Source: a virus. From it: a stretch of DNA of 60,538 nt. The notes under the pieces were generated by a model, which did not search any database, was not told the DNA's origin, and saw only the letters and a program-made list of their open reading frames with translations. The stretch spans positions 1-60,538 of IMG/VR virus record IMGVR_UViG_3300021477_000007, one strand, 5' to 3'. Of this stretch, positions 44,063 to 52,570 are shown piece after piece (the stretch's first letter is position 1; each line of letters begins with the position of its first letter). A program made the translations under genes and the position numbers.

Positions 44063-46030
44063 TTACTGTGTGTAGTCCCCGCTCATCGTGCCCCAGTCGT
44101 CCAGGTAGCTGCTGCCGTACTCCATGCCGGGGCGGTCGGGGGGCATGAACTGGTCGGGGCCGAGCGCCGACATGCCGGCCGGCATCCCCGCCGGAAGGGG
44201 AATCTCGGCGGCCGGGCCGTAGAACGAGATCTGGCCGGGGTAGGCCCGCTTGCCGGCCGGGTCCTCCATGCCGCCGATGCTCAGCGCGCCGACCACCGCG
44301 CCGGCGAGGCTGTCGGCCTCGTCCTTGGAGGAGTCTCCCAGGTGGTCGATCTTCCCGTTGGGCAAACGGGACAGGCCGAGCAGCTCGATGACGGTCAGCT
44401 CGCGGGCGGGCATCTCCAGGCGGCCCTCGTACATGACGTCGCGCAGCGTCCTCCAGCCCTCCTCAGAGACATCTGTAGAAAACCTGTCCGTCTCAATGCC
44501 GTGGCTTTCGAGTATTTGCATACTATCTTTCGATTGCCATTGATCAAATGAGAAGAACGTCACCGGGAAGCCCATCCGGCGCAGCTCCAGGCACAGCATG
44601 CGCGCCCAGCGGATCTGGATCTCCATCGGGGGCCGCGCGCCGGCGTCAGCCTCGTAGCTGATGGTGAAGTCGACCTTGACGACCGGGCGGCGCTCCTGCA
44701 CCTTGATCTCCAGGCCGTCCTCGTCGTTGCCGGTCAGCGCGTGGTCCTGCCAGCGCTTGACGTGCGCCATGGTAATGCCGGCGCGGTCGCCGGTAGCCGC
44801 CAGGTCGGCGTGCATGGCGTAGAGCGCGCCCTTGACCGGGTAGCACTCGGGGCTGAAGGTGTAGACCGGCTTCCAGGACGCGCCCTCGCGGATGTAGCTC
44901 ACCGCCAGGGGCGGCTGGGCGTACTCGGTCAGGCACTCGCGGATGGCTTCCTCGTTGGCGAAGTACGGGTTGATCGCCCGGCGGGGCTTGCACTCGTACT
45001 TGGCCTCGGCCAGCGCCGGGTCCTTCTCGTAGTCCTCGGCGAACGCCTCCTTACCGGAGATGCGCGGGTTGGCCTCCCAGGTGGCCAGCGGGCCGGACAC
45101 GTAGTACCGGCTCTTCTCGCCGCGTGCCTCGTTGTCCGCCTTGCCCCTGGCGACCAGCTGCTGGATGGTGCTGCCCAGGTAGCGCGGGTAGGAGATGTGG
45201 ACGTTCTTAAAGCACTCGGGGAACCGGGTGGTGGCCGAGGTCCGGATCATGTCGAGGATGGCCTCGGCGCTGCTGCTCGACTCACGCTGCTTGGCGGAGG
45301 AGTTACGGGCCAGCTCGGCCGCGGACCGGAACGCGTCGATCTCGTCGGCGATGCCGAGGATGAGGTTGAGGCCCTCCTGGCTGTCGGCGTCGGAGTGACC
45401 GGAGACGGCCTCGATGTTGTGCTCGAACCGGATGGTGTCCAGCAGGGTGACAGTGCGCTCCCCGCGGGCGCTGCGCTGCTGACGGGCGGAGGCGTCCAGG
45501 ATGTCGATGCCGGCGTTGCGCTGGAACCAGCAGCCCGACCGCTGCACGGCGCGGCGCATCGGGGCGAAGAACGCGCGCTGGGCTTGCTTCGACGATGATG
45601 CGACATTCAGGACGTGGATCGAGTCCTGTTCGGGCATCTGGTAGTAATCCTGCGGGGACTTCAGGCACAGCAACAGGTAGCAGACCCGCATGGCGATCAT
45701 CCGGCAGGTGTGGTCCTTGCCCCCGCCCTTGCCCCACTCCAGCTCCAGGAAGTTGACCATGCGGCACGGCGCCGACCAGTAGTCGCGCACCTTCTTGTCC
45801 GCGCTGGCCGCCAGCAGCTCGTAGGTCGGCAGGTAGAAGACACGCTCGGCGTGCCGCACCGCCTCGTACTGCACGTCTGACAGCGGCGGGTTGGCCAGGT
45901 AGGCCCGGTCCCGCACGAACACGTCAAGCGGGACCGGCTCCTCCTCGAAGATGCCAGTCCCGCTCGCCGACGTCCCCGTGCCGCCGGACCGCCCAAGCAG
46001 GGCCGCGGCGGCTGCGCCAGCAGTGGCCAC
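44063..46030 (-). CDS. Terminase large subunit
   Basis: The protein has 655 residues from a GTG. The ATPase half has a deviant Walker A (WGKGGGKDHT, residues 99-108) and a Walker B-like LNLILGIADEIDAF. The nuclease half has YAMHADLAATGDRAG, with the first catalytic Asp, and a late acidic motif (DSSKDEADSLAGAVVGAL). It packages DNA through the portal using ATP and cuts concatemers. It is separated from the portal by the tRNA and RNA-array region, which is unusual since these genes are normally adjacent. Confidence 0.88.
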   Translation of the reverse strand: MATAGAAAAALLGRSGGTGTSASGTGIFEEEPVPLDVFVRDRAYLANPPLSDVQYEAVRHAERVFYLPTYELLAASADKKVRDYWSAPCRMVNFLELEWGKGGGKDHTCRMIAMRVCYLLLCLKSPQDYYQMPEQDSIHVLNVASSSKQAQRAFFAPMRRAVQRSGCWFQRNAGIDILDASARQQRSARGERTVTLLDTIRFEHNIEAVSGHSDADSQEGLNLILGIADEIDAFRSAAELARNSSAKQRESSSSAEAILDMIRTSATTRFPECFKNVHISYPRYLGSTIQQLVARGKADNEARGEKSRYYVSGPLATWEANPRISGKEAFAEDYEKDPALAEAKYECKPRRAINPYFANEEAIRECLTEYAQPPLAVSYIREGASWKPVYTFSPECYPVKGALYAMHADLAATGDRAGITMAHVKRWQDHALTGNDEDGLEIKVQERRPVVKVDFTISYEADAGARPPMEIQIRWARMLCLELRRMGFPVTFFSFDQWQSKDSMQILESHGIETDRFSTDVSEEGWRTLRDVMYEGRLEMPARELTVIELLGLSRLPNGKIDHLGDSSKDEADSLAGAVVGALSIGGMEDPAGKRAYPGQISFYGPAAEIPLPAGMPAGMSALGPDQFMPPDRPGMEYGSSYLDDWGTMSGDYTQ

Positions 46031-46033
46031 CCG

Positions 46034-46201
46034 CTACCAGCGCCGCCCGTCCGGCGCCCAGACCCGGAACGCGGCCCAGGCGGCGAGGAAGACCAGGCCG
46101 ACGAAGCCGATGGACAGCAGGTGGCTGACCGAGATGGTCTTGTCCACCCAGCCGAGGATGGCGGCGATGAGGAAGATGACTCCCGCGATGACTGCGAACA
46201 T
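46034..46201 (-). CDS. 55-residue two-helix membrane protein
   Basis: It begins MFAVIAGVIFLIAAILGWVD and has a second helix ISVSHLLSIGFVGLVFLAAW, ending in a basic RVWAPDGRRW. The stop lies four bases ahead of the terminase GTG, so the two are co-transcribed. It could be a small holin or an envelope-located accessory; the role is unknown. Confidence 0.6.
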   Translation of the reverse strand: MFAVIAGVIFLIAAILGWVDKTISVSHLLSIGFVGLVFLAAWAAFRVWAPDGRRW

Positions 46202-46203
46202 GA

Positions 46204-46998
46204 CTACCAGTCCCTCCTGGGCTCGGAGCCCGGCCGGTGCAGCGGGCCGCCGCTGTGGCTGTTGTCGCCGAAGTGCTGGTGGTCGTGCTCGTGCGTGGCG
46301 CCGACCGCGTGCGCGTGGCTGTGGGTGCCGGTCATCGGCGCGTGGTGCATCGCCACCCCGCCAGCCGCCTGCTTGGCCAGGGCCACCATCGACGCGGCTG
46401 CCTTCTCGTGCCCCTCGTCGGTCCCGCCGAAGCCGGGCAGCGACTTGACGTCCACGCCCAGTTCGCGGGCCCGCTTGCGGATCAGGGCCTTGGCCGCGCC
46501 GGCGTCACCGTGCCCGGAGGCGGCCAGCACCGCAGCCGAGTGCAGGTGCTTCTTGTCCTCGATCGGGTAGCTGCCGTCAGCCAGCGCGTGCCCCTTGCCG
46601 GCGGCCTTTTTGCGCCCCTCGGCGGTCTCGCTCTCCGGAGTCAGGGTGACCAGGGCGATGTCCTGCCCCGGGCGCCCGGCCAGGATGACCGCGATCGACT
46701 CCGCCAGCTGCGTGGCCTTGATGTTCTTGTCGCTTTTCGCGCACATCGCGGCAGCGCGCTTGGGCGGGACGTTCCGCTTCACCATCGCCTTGTAGGTGGC
46801 GTGGCCCGTGTGCTCACCGCCGTCGCCCCCGTCATCGTCGCCGGAGCCGCCGCCCTTGGACTTGCCGTCCTCGTCATCGGCGGCGAGCAGCAGGGCCAGT
46901 TCCCCGGAGGCGACCTGGACGGCGAGCAGCAGCCCGGCGTCCAGGTCCGGGGCCGACGGGACGGCCCCGGACAGTTCAAGGATCTTCTCCAGCGACAC
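46204..46998 (-). CDS. Unknown protein with DUF6582-like region and His-rich C-terminus
   Basis: The 264 residues start at the GTG 46998 with GGGAGG at good spacing. The middle is acidic and Gly-rich. Residues 150-200 contain YPIEDKKHLHSAAVLAASGH, GAAKALIRKRARELGVD, which resembles a small domain found in many phage head or replication proteins (DUF6582-like). The C-terminus is rich in His (THEHDHQHFGDNSHSG), suggesting metal binding. The function is unknown. Confidence 0.6.
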   Translation of the reverse strand: MSLEKILELSGAVPSAPDLDAGLLLAVQVASGELALLLAADDEDGKSKGGGSGDDDGGDGGEHTGHATYKAMVKRNVPPKRAAAMCAKSDKNIKATQLAESIAVILAGRPGQDIALVTLTPESETAEGRKKAAGKGHALADGSYPIEDKKHLHSAAVLAASGHGDAGAAKALIRKRARELGVDVKSLPGFGGTDEGHEKAAASMVALAKQAAGGVAMHHAPMTGTHSHAHAVGATHEHDHQHFGDNSHSGGPLHRPGSEPRRDW

Positions 46999-47120
46999 CG
47001 TGCCTCCCGGGAGCAAGCGGATTCCGCCCGGGTAATCGGACTGCCGCTAAACTGAGCGACGGCTGACTCGGCAGCCTGTCCCGGCCTGGCCGGGCAAGTG
47101 CGGCTCAGCCCACCCGGGGC

Positions 47121-48938
47121 CTACTTCTTGACGGTCTTGCCGGCGGTCGTGGCGTGCGTGGCCGGGCCGGGGGCCTTCTTAGGTGGCGCGGCCGGGTGGG
47201 CGGCCAGGTGCTGCAAGTGCTCCAGGTGGAGCGCGTGAAGGTGCTGCAAGTGCTCCAGGTGGAGAACGTGCATCTCGTGCAGGTGGTGTGACTCCGGGGT
47301 CGGGTGCCCGGCAGGCGGGTGCGCGGAGCCAGGGTAGGCCCTGGGCCTGGCCGCGCCCGTGCTGTGCCCGGCGCTGGTGCCCGCTGACTTGCCCGCGGCC
47401 ACGGCCAGCTCCAGCCGCTCGACCGCGCTCAGCCTCGCGGGCCCGTTCGGGTTGTCACTGCCGGCCTGAGCGTAGACGTGCGAGCTGACCGTCTTGCCGC
47501 CAGCCTGCATTCGCGACGCGGCGTCCGCCGTGACGGTCATGTTCCCCATGTCGGCCAGCGCCCGCACGTGCGCGTGGATGTGCCGGGCCAGGTGGTGCGC
47601 CCCGGCCTCGCGCGCGATCATGACGGCCCGCAGCGCGGACTGGGCGGCCCCGCTGCGGTTGGTGCCCAGCATGTCCCGTGCCCGGTTCAGGTAGGCGTCC
47701 AGCCGGGCCTTGTCGAGCGCGGGCATGGCGTTCAGCTCGGCCGCCGCCCGCGACTCGGTGACGTTCATCAGGTCCTCGGGCGGCTGGATGAGCGGCGTCG
47801 CGCCCGAGGTGTCGGACTCCGCGGGCTCGGACACGTCCTTGCCCGTGACCACCGCCAGCGCGAGGCGGTCCAGTGCGCTCATGTCACCCTCCGTCATCCG
47901 GGCCATCTGGCTCGGGCCGTTGAAAACGCCGTGGAAGTACCGCTTGCGGATGCGGTCGGACAGCGCGCCCAGCGCCTGCTCCGCCTTCCGCCAGGCCATG
48001 GTCTTGTCATAGCCCTGCTTCATCGCCGTCGTAGCCGAGGACTGCCCTGCCGGCGGGATGCGGGTGAACACGTTGGCGGTGTAAGCCGAGGGCAGCATGT
48101 TCCCCAGGTCAGCCTTGTGCGCCGCGTACATGGCCGCCTGGGCGCTGCGCATCATGCCCAGTGCCTCCAGCGGGTTGTCCTTGTTCAGCTTCCAGGCGGC
48201 CTGCTCCAGGAACTTCCTCGCGGTGTCGCTCAGGTCCTTCTGGCTGCACTCGGGAACCAGCGGGATGACCGCCTTCACCTCGGCCGCGGTCGGCAACGCC
48301 ACGACCGGCGGCAGCGGCGGGCTCGGGCTGATGGCCTGCACCGGGTTCTGGTAGAGACCGTACTGGGAATACCGCCCGCCAGGTGGCGGCGGCACGAGGA
48401 ACGGGCGCGCGCCCGGGGCCGTCGCCACCGCCAGCCCGACGGCTGAGGCGGCAGCGTGGTGCTCGTGCGCCTCGGCCTTCTCCTTCTCCCACTCGGCCAC
48501 GTTCTTCGCCGCGGCGGCCCGCACGTCCGGGTGGGTGCGCTTGCCCTTGCCGCTCTTGGTCTTCCAGCCGCCCGGGTTGACGCCCGCCGCCCACTTCTTG
48601 ACGATGCCGACGGCGACCCCGTACGCGTCGTGCTTGCCGTAGCGCTCCACCAGGTGCGGGTACAGGTGCTCCACGTACGGGGGGAGGTGATGGCCCTTCA
48701 TGTGGAACAGGCCGGGCCCGCCCGGGGGCACCGTCGGCTTGACGACGGTCGACGCCTCGGGCGTGTGCGGCGTGAACTTGACTAGTGCCCCGCCGCCCGT
48801 TGCCGGCCTGCAATGCAGGTCAGGGTGGTCACGCCCGCCCTTGTCCACGTGTCGGTACCACGGGCACTCGCGCAGCAGGTGGTCATGCGCCTCGCGCTCA
48901 TCGTGCGCCGCCTCCAGCAGCTCCAGGGCTCCCGCCAT
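47121..48938 (-). CDS. Large protein with His/Leu heptad repeats, unknown
   Basis: The protein has 605 residues: an N-terminal Cys/His region (LLRECPWYRHVDKGGRDHPD), a conserved-looking block (VERYGKHDAYGVAVGIVKKW, then WKTKSGKGKRTHPDVRAAAA), helical Ala-rich repeats with MARMTEGDMSALDRLALAVV and RLSAVERLELAV, and a C-terminus of repeated LHLEHLQHLHA units. The VKKWAAG plus KTKSGKGKRTHPDVRAAA block is often seen in phage head-associated proteins. It may be an internal virion protein; the role is not known. Confidence 0.55.
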   Translation of the reverse strand: MAGALELLEAAHDEREAHDHLLRECPWYRHVDKGGRDHPDLHCRPATGGGALVKFTPHTPEASTVVKPTVPPGGPGLFHMKGHHLPPYVEHLYPHLVERYGKHDAYGVAVGIVKKWAAGVNPGGWKTKSGKGKRTHPDVRAAAAKNVAEWEKEKAEAHEHHAAASAVGLAVATAPGARPFLVPPPPGGRYSQYGLYQNPVQAISPSPPLPPVVALPTAAEVKAVIPLVPECSQKDLSDTARKFLEQAAWKLNKDNPLEALGMMRSAQAAMYAAHKADLGNMLPSAYTANVFTRIPPAGQSSATTAMKQGYDKTMAWRKAEQALGALSDRIRKRYFHGVFNGPSQMARMTEGDMSALDRLALAVVTGKDVSEPAESDTSGATPLIQPPEDLMNVTESRAAAELNAMPALDKARLDAYLNRARDMLGTNRSGAAQSALRAVMIAREAGAHHLARHIHAHVRALADMGNMTVTADAASRMQAGGKTVSSHVYAQAGSDNPNGPARLSAVERLELAVAAGKSAGTSAGHSTGAARPRAYPGSAHPPAGHPTPESHHLHEMHVLHLEHLQHLHALHLEHLQHLAAHPAAPPKKAPGPATHATTAGKTVKK

Positions 48939-48958
48939 GCCCTGGTAATCGCCCGCGG

Positions 48959-49345
48959 CTACCCGGGCGTGCCCAAGGTGACGTCCTTGAAACCGCTCTT
49001 CTCCCAGTACCGCAGGTTGGCGCGGCGCATGTCGTCGGGGTAGTGCGCCAGCAGCGCCACCGCCGCGGCCTCGTACGGCTCGAACACGGCCATGCAGCCC
49101 TCAACAGGGTCCTCAGCGGTCCCGCACACCCGGCAGGGCAGGAACTGCGCGTCCGACTCGCGCTCCCACTCAGCCTTGCGCTCCGGGTCGTTACGGTACT
49201 TACGCAGCTCCTCGCGGAACTTTTCCTCCAGCGGGGCCAGCTGCAGGTCGCGGATAGCGGCCTGCAGCATCTCGGACGGGCTCAGGCCGTGGCCCTTGAG
49301 GAACTTGTACTGGTCACCAGGCAGGTAGACAGAGACATTCGGCAT
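48959..49345 (-). CDS. Ribbon-helix-helix-like regulator candidate
   Basis: The 128 residues start at the ATG 49345. It begins PNVSVYLPGDQYKFLKGHGL, followed by SPSEMLQAAIRDLQLAPLEE, which fits an RHH DNA-binding fold (strand VSVYLP, then two helices). The C-terminal part has CRVCGTAEDPVEGC, a likely zinc site. The transcript appears leaderless (see the promoter), and the repeat in the spacer could be its own operator. Confidence 0.6.
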   Translation of the reverse strand: MPNVSVYLPGDQYKFLKGHGLSPSEMLQAAIRDLQLAPLEEKFREELRKYRNDPERKAEWERESDAQFLPCRVCGTAEDPVEGCMAVFEPYEAAAVALLAHYPDDMRRANLRYWEKSGFKDVTLGTPG

Positions 49346-49381
49346 GCACATACACTATGCGTGTACTTGTACCCCCGTCAA
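49345..49381 (-). promoter_or_regulatory. Leaderless promoter with GTAC repeat in spacer
   Basis: TTGACG (49376-49381), an 18-base spacer and TAGTGT (49352-49357) on the minus strand. The expected start base is the A of the ATG at 49345. The spacer holds GTACAAGTAC, a paired GTAC repeat that could be an operator for the RHH-like product. Confidence 0.6.
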
Positions 49382-49405
49382 GCTCCTGGGTCCAGGTGTC
49401 CGCCA

Positions 49406-49846
49406 TCAGGCCCCGCTCAGCGCCTCAACGAACTTGTCCTGCAGCAGCGCGCGCAGCGCCCCGTCGTCCACCTCGTCCAGCACCGCCAGGAAGACGTCGC
49501 GGACCTTCTCCGGGGCGAGGCCTCCGGGGTCAGTGCGCTTGCTCTTCAGCCGCACGTCGTCCCAGGTCTTGGCGATGGCCTCCCAGGCGAGGATGGCGTC
49601 CTTCTCCTGGCCCGGGTGCTGGTAGCCGTCGTCGGTGCCGTAACCGCGCCTGCTGACCTGCTGGTGCTTGAAGAACCAGTTGAGCATCACCGACGTGCGC
49701 ATGATCTGCGCGACCGACATGTCCAGGCCCTCGCACTCGCGGCGCGCGGTCGCGTAGAACTCCTCGTACCCGGTACGAAGGTCGGCGTCCTCTACGCTCT
49801 TCGGGCAGGTGAACAGCCCGTCGAACTTGTCCCAGTCACTAGCCAC
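49406..49846 (-). CDS. Unknown helical protein
   Basis: The protein has 146 residues from a GTG. All-helical character (EEFYATARRECEGLDMSVAQ; KDAILAWEAIAKTWDDVRLK; EKVRDVFLAVLDEVDDGALR). It lies upstream of the terminase cluster; a small-terminase role is conceivable but there is no direct support. Confidence 0.55.
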   Translation of the reverse strand: MASDWDKFDGLFTCPKSVEDADLRTGYEEFYATARRECEGLDMSVAQIMRTSVMLNWFFKHQQVSRRGYGTDDGYQHPGQEKDAILAWEAIAKTWDDVRLKSKRTDPGGLAPEKVRDVFLAVLDEVDDGALRALLQDKFVEALSGA

Positions 49847-50033
49847 GCACGGATAATCGGGCGGCCCCGTGGTGCGGGCAGTCAGGCTCCGTCGTCAGGC
49901 GCACCCAGTCCTTGCCCATGCCGACCCCGTAAAGCCGCCCCAGGCTCTTGAACTCGTACTCGCACGGGCAACGGTCATCGCCCTGGTAGAAGATGACCGA
50001 CTGCCGCAGCACCTCGTCCTCACGAGCCTTCAT
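49839..50033 (-). CDS. Small protein with CxC and Cys, unknown
   Basis: The protein has 64 residues. It contains IFYQGDDRCPCEYEFKSLGR and TEPDCPHHGAARL, three cysteines and a HH pair that could bind zinc. It overlaps the next gene by eight bases. No family is recognised. Confidence 0.55.
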   Translation of the reverse strand: MKAREDEVLRQSVIFYQGDDRCPCEYEFKSLGRLYGVGMGKDWVRLTTEPDCPHHGAARLSVRG

Positions 50034-50157
50034 CAGGCGGCTTGTCGCTTCCCGAGCACGCAGTACCCTCGCCGTGCCGGTAGAGATTCCCGGTCAACGG
50101 CCGGACCGCCACGCCGCAGCGGCACACCGGGCACTCAGCTAGCCGGGTCGTCCACAA
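50020..50157 (-). CDS. Small zinc-finger protein (TTG start likely)
   Basis: The 45 residues include AECPVCRCGVAVRPLTGNLY, RHGEGTACSGSDKPP. The CPVC, then a turn, RHG and a final Cys followed by SGSDKPP is a recurrent small actinophage zinc-finger pattern. It overlaps genes on both sides; the start is uncertain because no ATG is present in the frame. Confidence 0.5.
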   Translation of the reverse strand: MWTTRLAECPVCRCGVAVRPLTGNLYRHGEGTACSGSDKPPDEGS

Positions 50158-50923
50158 GACGGTAGCTCACGTGCTCGCGGTGCTCGCGGAACGAGGCCGC
50201 CTGCTGCAGCGGGAAGATGCCCGGAGTGGAGTAGACGCCGGCGTACTCGCCGATGGTCTGGCTGCGCGCGGCATCCGGAACAAGGTTCCGCCACGGGCCG
50301 ATCGCGGACAACCGCTGCAGGTTCCAGTCGTAGCCGGACTCACCTGCCCCGCCGCTGTCGCAGTCCCAGTCCCACACCGGGCGGATCGTGGTCCTCCAGG
50401 TGCGCCGCCAGGTGCACCACACCCAGGGGTTGAAGTACGGCAGCAGCCGCACTGCGGCCTGGTCGGCGCCCTCGTCCTCGCGTGGCGCGGACAGGCCGTC
50501 CCAGCCGGCCCCGCCCTGGTTGTGCGCGCAGATGCACAACGTGACGTCATCGAAGTGGCCCTGAGCCCAGTCCATGTAGGCCAGCACGTCACTGGAGACG
50601 ATGACGTCTTCCTCGCCGCAGAGCACGAACTCCGGGGCGAAGCCGTCGAACAGCCGGTCAATAGCCTCGCCGAGCGCGCGGTGCATGCCGGGGCCCGCCT
50701 GCGCTCCCGGGCTGTCGGGGAGGACCACGATCTTGCGGGACAGGGCGTCCTCGGCTTCCCTGATGACGTCCATCTGGTCATCGAGCCGGTGCGAGGGCCC
50801 AAGCGCGACGGCGACCATGCGCAGCTCATCGACCCGTGCCGCGGCTGCCCACGAGAGGAAAGTGCGCCGCAGGTAGTCCGGGCGCTTCCACGCGGTGATG
50901 ACCAGCGCGGTGTCGTTCAGCAT
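50135..50923 (-). CDS. GT-A fold glycosyltransferase
   Basis: The protein has 262 residues. It opens with DTALVITAWKRPDYLRRTFL, has the acidic metal/nucleotide-sugar site in FVLCGEEDVIVSSDVLAYMD, and carries an aromatic acceptor-side region (YFNPWVWCTWRRTWRTTIRP). This suggests inverting GT-A transfer (GT2-like). It overlaps the second glycosyltransferase by seven bases, forming a sugar-transfer pair with it. Confidence 0.72.
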   Translation of the reverse strand: MLNDTALVITAWKRPDYLRRTFLSWAAAARVDELRMVAVALGPSHRLDDQMDVIREAEDALSRKIVVLPDSPGAQAGPGMHRALGEAIDRLFDGFAPEFVLCGEEDVIVSSDVLAYMDWAQGHFDDVTLCICAHNQGGAGWDGLSAPREDEGADQAAVRLLPYFNPWVWCTWRRTWRTTIRPVWDWDCDSGGAGESGYDWNLQRLSAIGPWRNLVPDAARSQTIGEYAGVYSTPGIFPLQQAASFREHREHVSYRLVDDPAS

Positions 50924-51771
50924 GCGCCCTCCCTCGGGCGGAACCAGATGTCAGGAGCAGGGCCGACCGGGCGCTGCCGGCCGGCGTCCCAGCTGCGCGC
51001 GATCCACTCCGGCCAGGTCGAGTCGACTTCCACGGCGGTGAACTGGGTCTCGCCCGCCCGGCCGCTGCCCGGCCACCACAGGCCGTCGCGGTAGTACCGG
51101 CCGGCCGCCAGCCCGGCCTCGGTCTCGGGGATGGCCTCAGCGTGGCTGAAGGCGTGCACCTTCTCGCGTGCGGCCAGCTCACCGCCCAGCCAGGTCAGGT
51201 GCCAGCCGGCCGGCCGCACGTCCTCGTAGACGGGCCAGCCGGTCTCGCGCAGCTGGGTGAAGCTGCCGACCTGGCCGTAGCGCATCACCGACGGGGCGTG
51301 CCAGGGCCAGGGCACCTCCCAGTCAACGGCGAACATGAAGAACCGCAGTTGCAGCTTGCACGGGGTGACCGACCTGCGGTTAATCCCGAGCGACAGGATT
51401 GCCTCACGCGAAGGAATCTCGTCCGCGTCACCGTGCAGGATGAGGTCGCCGCGCCGTGCGCCCGCGCGGTCAAGCCCCCCGAACACCGCCTGGCGGGAAC
51501 TGTGCTCGCGCGCCCAGGTGTCGCCGGCCTCCTTGCCGACGTGGCTGGTCGACGGGTGGTGGCGGACGTAGGTGATGCGCCGGGCCCAGGGCGCAAACCG
51601 CTCACGCTGCTCCTCGAACGTGAACGGCTTGGGCTGGCCCTGGAAAGTCAGGTCGCCCTCCACGACCACGTGGTGGACCCCGATGCACTCAAGCTCGCGC
51701 AGGCGGCACTCCAGCAGGTCGGGCTCAGTGCCGATGCCGCTGTAGAGGAGCGTGTCGTAGATCCTGGTCAC
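50917..51771 (-). CDS. GT17-like glycosyltransferase
   Basis: The 284 residues start at a GTG overlapping the methyltransferase stop (GTGA). It has the GT17 pattern: IYDTLLYSGIGTEPDLLECR, VVVEGDLTFQGQPKP, a run of charged helices, and GDLILHGDADEIPSREAILS, where D-A-D-E-I-P is the metal-binding site. Family members add GlcNAc to glycans in eukaryotes; bacterial and phage members are uncharacterised. The target could be host glycopolymers or virion proteins. Confidence 0.78.
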   Translation of the reverse strand: MTRIYDTLLYSGIGTEPDLLECRLRELECIGVHHVVVEGDLTFQGQPKPFTFEEQRERFAPWARRITYVRHHPSTSHVGKEAGDTWAREHSSRQAVFGGLDRAGARRGDLILHGDADEIPSREAILSLGINRRSVTPCKLQLRFFMFAVDWEVPWPWHAPSVMRYGQVGSFTQLRETGWPVYEDVRPAGWHLTWLGGELAAREKVHAFSHAEAIPETEAGLAAGRYYRDGLWWPGSGRAGETQFTAVEVDSTWPEWIARSWDAGRQRPVGPAPDIWFRPREGAC

Positions 51772-52334
51772 AGGACCACCCACCAGAGCTTGTCGAACTG
51801 GGTGTTGACCTGAACGACGTCCTGGTCGGCAGGGAACACCTGCCGGACCCCGGCCGCTACCGTCGGCCAGTTCCAGTCGTCGCCGGCGAAGACCGCCCCG
51901 GGCACGGCGTACGGCAGCAGCGCGGTGATGTTGTCGGCCACTTCCTGCGTCGTGTGCGCGGCGTCCAGGTGCAGGAACCGGATCGGGTCTTCCCACTGGG
52001 CGGCGAACTCGCGCCAGCCCATCTTCCAGACGCAGACGTTGCCCTCGGTAGCCTCGGCGATGTTGGCCATGAAAATGCCGTAGTTATCACGCTTGACCAG
52101 CTCCGGGTCAATGCCGATGCCGGCCGCAGCCGACTCCGGGCCGTCGCCCAGCCAGTGGTCCACGACATGCAGGAGCTTCGGGCAGATCGCGTTAGCGACG
52201 GGGATAGCACTGCGGCCCTGCCAGGTGCCGACCTCGATGGCCTCGCCGGCCAGGTAGTCCGTGGACTGGGCCAGGGCCGCCAGCACGTCCAGCTGGCCCT
52301 GGCTCATCCACTCCTCGTCAAAGCAAAGGACCAC
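51768..52334 (-). CDS. Class I SAM-dependent methyltransferase
   Basis: The 188 residues carry the glycine-rich SAM-binding motif I as AIEVGTWQGRSAIPVANAIC, then an acidic residue at the end of the next strand (LLHVVDHWLGDG), and the sequence DPIRFLHLDAAHTTQEVADN typical of the Methyltransf_24 group. Clustered with two glycosyltransferases, it may modify a sugar. Confidence 0.75.
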   Translation of the reverse strand: MVLCFDEEWMSQGQLDVLAALAQSTDYLAGEAIEVGTWQGRSAIPVANAICPKLLHVVDHWLGDGPESAAAGIGIDPELVKRDNYGIFMANIAEATEGNVCVWKMGWREFAAQWEDPIRFLHLDAAHTTQEVADNITALLPYAVPGAVFAGDDWNWPTVAAGVRQVFPADQDVVQVNTQFDKLWWVVL

Positions 52335-52570
52335 TAGCCCTCCGCGTCGGCGATGGCCTGGCGGACCGCCGCGTCCTTGGCGTCAACCAGGTGCCGCAGG
52401 GCCACGGTGAACTCAGGGCCGTCGCCGACCAGCTCAAGCAGCCGGTCCCGGGTGTCGCACATCACAGCGGCAACAGTAGCGGGAGCACCCTCCGGAAGGC
52501 GGGGGTTCGGCGTAAGCCACCGGGCTACCTGCTGGGTGGACGGGTGGCGGGCGGACAGGTTTGCGCTCAT
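52334..52570 (-). CDS. Acb2-like small helical protein (anti-CBASS/Thoeris candidate)
   Basis: The protein has 78 residues. The N-terminal STQQVARWLTPN leads into two helices ending in FTVALRHLVDAKDAAVRQAI. The pattern G-x-E-x-x-x-A-L-x-x-L-x-x-A-K-x-A-x-x-x-A-I matches the core of small Acb2-type proteins that sequester cyclic nucleotides. Many unrelated small helical proteins can look similar, so this is a hypothesis. Confidence 0.4.
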   Translation of the reverse strand: MSANLSARHPSTQQVARWLTPNPRLPEGAPATVAAVMCDTRDRLLELVGDGPEFTVALRHLVDAKDAAVRQAIADAEG

